From an uncultured Methanofollis sp. (GTDB lineage Archaea > Halobacteriota > Methanomicrobia > Methanomicrobiales > Methanofollaceae), in the NCBI RefSeq assembly GCF_937919355.1, contig NZ_CALFSA010000013.1, forward strand, positions 1 to 22,957: a stretch of DNA of 22,957 nucleotides. The letters are read 5' to 3'. How positions within the stretch are numbered: position 1 is the stretch's first letter; every line of letters starts with the position of its first letter. Shown one piece after another: positions 19,924 through 22,957 of this stretch. The position numbers and the translations under genes are program-made. The notes under the pieces are model-generated. The model saw only the letters and a program-made list of their open reading frames with translations. It did not search any database and was not told where the DNA came from.

Positions 19924-22821
19924 GTGTTCCCCACACGCGTGGGGATGAACCGACGGCGGTCTGGAGATGGTCCGGAGGGAGGGCGTGTTCCCCACACGCG
20001 TGGGGATGAACCGACACTCCTCCACTTTTTCGACTGCACGTCCTGGTGTTCCCCACACGCGTGGGGATGAACCGCCCTCCGGCGGGCTGCTGCTCGACTC
20101 GACGCGGTGTTCCCCACACGCGTGGGGATGAACCGGTCTGACGTCGGGGACTCTCGCGTTTCCGCCGGTGTTCCCCACACGCGTGGGGATGAACCGCCCG
20201 CCTTCATCCCGCCGCCCGTTTCGCAAATGTGTTCCCCACACGCGTGGGGATGAACCGGCGGACTTCGACGCCTTGGTGGACCGCATCGAGTGTTCCCCAC
20301 ACGCGTGGGGATGAACCTGGTGCAGTTTCCGAGGGCGGGCGAGAGTTTCAGTGTTCCCCACACGCGTGGGGATGAACCGAAATCGGGGCGCACATCCACC
20401 ACGCTCTCTGTGTGTTCCCCACACGCGTGGGGATGAACCGTCCCCGTCGAAAACGCTGGCAGAGGTGCCGGAGTGTTCCCCACACGCGTGGGGATGAACC
20501 GCGATTTCGTGCGAACCAGATGCCGGAGGCTCGGTGTTCCCCACACGCGTGGGGATGAACCGTAACACTAAACACTCGGTGCGCCATCCTCGGCGTGTTC
20601 CCCACACGCGTGGGGATGAACCGGCGCTGGATCTCGGCACCCTCAACGCGACCCAGTGTTCCCCACACGCGTGGGGATGAACCGGGCCGTCTCATCCCAC
20701 CAGAAGGCGGTGTCAGAGTGTTCCCCACACGCGTGGGGATGAACCGAGCACGACGTCGCCGGCCGCGAGCACTTTGTGGTGTTCCCCACACGCGTGGGGA
20801 TGAACCTGTCCTGCAGTTTCCGGCACAGGAGGTCGAGGTGTGTTCCCCACACGCGTGGGGATGAACCGCCCCCGGACGGCGATATCGGCGAGTCCAGAGG
20901 GTGTTCCCCACACGCGTGGGGATGAACCGCGGAGAGGGTGACGCCGCCCTTGACACTGACCGTGTTCCCCACACGCGTGGGGATGAACCGAGATCGTCCC
21001 TGCGCTCGAAATACCGGAACCTGTGTTCCCCACACGCGTGGGGATGAACCGGCGCAGGACGACCTCCGTGCGGCCGCCCCCCTGTGTTCCCCACACGCGT
21101 GGGGATGAACCGTACTTCAAGGGCGCTGACGCGGTGGGCACGTTGTGTTCCCCACACGCGTGGGGATGAACCGAGACCGGGGCCCGGATCTCAGAGGTCG
21201 CCCGTGTGTTCCCCACACGCGTGGGGATGAACCGGCGGATCTCGGCGAAGGCCTCGGGGGCGTAGAGTGTTCCCCACACGCGTGGGGATGAACCGAAATA
21301 CATCGACGTCGCCGGGTCATACCCTTCGTGTTCCCCACACGCGTGGGGATGAACCGCAGCGGCCCCGGGAACACGATCCCGCCCGGCAGTGTTCCCCACA
21401 CGCGTGGGGATGAACCTGGAGTTGCAGTCATTTTTTACACCTCAGCACAGTGTTCCCCACACGCGTGGGGATGAACCGCTACATTCCCAGACGAGCTAAA
21501 TGCGGCGTCTGTGTTCCCCACACGCGTGGGGATGAACCGCCTCGCCAATGCATGTTCTGCCTGGCTGTCAAGTGTTCCCCACACGCGTGGGGATGAACCG
21601 AAACCAGATTATTATAAATATGTCACATCCCGCGTGTTCCCCACACGCGTGGGGATGAACCGATATGCCGTTTATAGTAGAACCTGCATTGGATGTGTTC
21701 CCCACACGCGTGGGGATGAACCGATGACGTCCATCGCAGCCTCGGAGATCCGATAGTGTTCCCCACACGCGTGGGGATGAACCGGTTAATGATGTGTGGG
21801 AATGGGATACTGCTCCGTGTTCCCCACACGCGTGGGGATGAACCGAGATTCAACTGTCCAGCCCTCCAGAGACCTAGGTGTTCCCCACACGCGTGGGGAT
21901 GAACCGATCCGGTCCGAACTGAATTGAATTTCCCCGCCGTGTTCCCCACACGCGTGGGGATGAACCGACGACAGTGAACTCGTAGTCCATGCCGTCCCGG
22001 TGTTCCCCACACGCGTGGGGATGAACCGCATACCGGATCTGGGGCGGGGAAACCGAGCCAGTGTTCCCCACACGCGTGGGGATGAACCGATTATGGGCGC
22101 CGTTTTAGGCGTCGGTATTATGTGTTCCCCACACGCGTGGGGATGAACCGCGGTTTCTGCTACCGTTCCGGCCGCGTGGGGAGTGTTCCCCACACGCGTG
22201 GGGATGAACCGCCTCCCCTGGTAGGGTCGGAGCCGTCGTTCGTGTGTTCCCCACACGCGTGGGGATGAACCGAATTTTATTCAATCATTGATGCGTTTGC
22301 ACGAGTGTTCCCCACACGCGTGGGGATGAACCGACGATCCCGGTTGATCAGATAAATTATAGATAGTGTTCCCCACACGCGTGGGGATGAACCGCGATCT
22401 CACAGGCGTTCACGCCGCAGGAGATCGTGTTCCCCACACGCGTGGGGATGAACCAACTCAGAGAGGAGGTCCACGATGAGCGCGTCCGTGTTCCCCACAC
22501 GCGTGGGGATGAACCGGTCATTTCCGTCATTTTTTCTCTCCCGTCTTCGTGTTCCCCACACGCGTGGGGATGAACCGTAAACTGTAGTCTCGGAACAATA
22601 TCATTTGATGTGTTCCCCACACGCGTGGGGATGAACCGTATCAACTCATCACCGGGCGGATGTTGGGGGAGTGTTCCCCACACGCGTGGGGATGAACCGT
22701 CATAGAATACGGCAAGGAGTTCGGTGGGTGGGTGTTCCCCACACGCGTGGGGATGAACCGTCTGGGAACCCGACACTCTGGCAGACCAAGCCGTGTTCCC
22801 CACACGCGTGGGGATGGTCCA
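19924..22821 (+). CRISPR. Type I-E-like CRISPR array: 48 repeats, 47 spacers
   Basis: 29-base repeat beginning GTGTTCCCCAC and ending GTGGGGATGAACCG, with a 6 to 7 bp internal stem (CCCCAC/GTGGGG, loop ACGC). Both sequence and stem match the I-E repeat class (E. coli GTGTTCCCC...GGGGATAAACCG). Repeats start at 19924, 19985 and every 61 bases on, except two steps of 62 (spacers 13 and 28 are 33 bases; the other 45 are 32). Repeats 1 to 47 are identical except for position 29, which is G in 43, T in repeats 7, 15 and 25, and A in repeat 42. The 48th repeat (22793) keeps 24 bases and then diverges, marking the trailer end, so the leader is at the left. No cas gene lies in the window. Shadow reading frames across the array encode only repeated nonsense. 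Confidence 0.98.
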
Positions 22822-22957
22822 ACACCATATCAAAAAATAGACATCACTCACTCACACAGAGTTTTCCCGAAGTGAAAAGCGAGCAACATTCGAAAGAGGA
22901 TTACTTTCACCCCCTGCTAGCCCCATTTATATATTAAAACGCCCATTCAGAGATCAA
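22822..22957. other. Trailer-side flank with possible outward promoter
   Basis: AT-richer than the array. It contains GTGAAA (22872-22877) and its inverse TTTCAC (22905-22910), and a TATA-like TTTATATATT near 22925 to 22934 that could drive a gene beyond the right edge. No open reading frame could be supported within the 136 bases. Confidence 0.35.

Noticed and set aside
19789..22937. Many long open frames across the array with recurring HPHACGEH, SSPRVWGT, RFIPTRVGN or VPHTRGDEP words
   Set aside because: These are translations of the CRISPR repeat in several frames; the 61-base period and identical repeats explain them fully.
19650..22957. tRNA-Ser as an integration site for a mobile island carrying the CRISPR array
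   Set aside because: No copy of the tRNA 3' end was found downstream within the window, and no integrase is present. Sequence beyond the right edge would be needed.

Overview
The window is GC-rich archaeal chromosome, most likely from a methanogen of the order Methanomicrobiales (Methanoculleus/Methanofollis-like). This genus-level guess rests on gene content and style and was not tested by any search. The archaeal markers are an A-type ATP synthase operon, membrane-anchored LonB, a group II chaperonin (thermosome), archaeal Nob1, a PRTase-type regulator of the GfcR family, TATA-box promoters with several apparently leaderless transcripts, a type III signal peptide pilin/archaellin-like gene and an archaeal secretion ATPase/membrane-platform pair.

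Layout. From 1 to 2537 (minus strand) lie the first genes of the ATP synthase operon, atpH-atpI-atpK, with atpK cut by the window edge. From 2595 to 3223 (minus) is a small two-gene unit: a 50-residue zinc-ribbon protein followed, with an ATGA overlap, by an unrecognised 159-residue protein. From 3278 to 6789 (minus) is a type IV pilus/archaellum-like motor pair, an ATPase and a two-domain F-type membrane platform. It diverges from two RecA/KaiC-like genes (6926 to 8451, plus), one with a degraded Walker A loop and one intact. An 852-base gene-free stretch (8452 to 9303) holds two inverted, diverged copies of a hairpin-rich element and a very regular series of three-base-loop hairpins. From 9304 to 14094 (minus) is a proteolysis operon: lonB, tldD, pmbA/tldE and a BofA-like membrane protein. 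Divergently, 14180 to 16442 (plus) is prs-rtcA-nob1, joined by ATGA overlaps, followed by the leaderless regulator gene gfcR (16501 to 17121). A solitary pilin/archaellin-like gene (17136 to 17720, minus) diverges from the thermosome gene (17875 to 19470), which ends in a strong hairpin/T-tract terminator. A class II tRNA-Ser(CGA) follows at 19650.

From 19924 to about 22821 is a type I-E-like CRISPR array of 48 repeats (29 bases, 61-base period) and 47 spacers. No cas gene is visible. Repeat orientation and a degenerate last repeat put the leader at the left, beside the tRNA, where a perfect 9-bp inverted repeat lies 17 bases before the first repeat. The leader-proximal half of the array has GC-rich spacers, while several distal spacers are AT-rich, which suggests a change in the invaders sampled over time.

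Working together: most of the window is housekeeping (energy, protein quality control, nucleotide supply, rRNA 3'-end maturation, protein folding). The parts most worth a second look are the pilus motor with divergent KaiC-like pair, the Lon/TldD/PmbA/BofA operon, the hairpin element at 8591 to 9130, and the CRISPR leader and spacer features.
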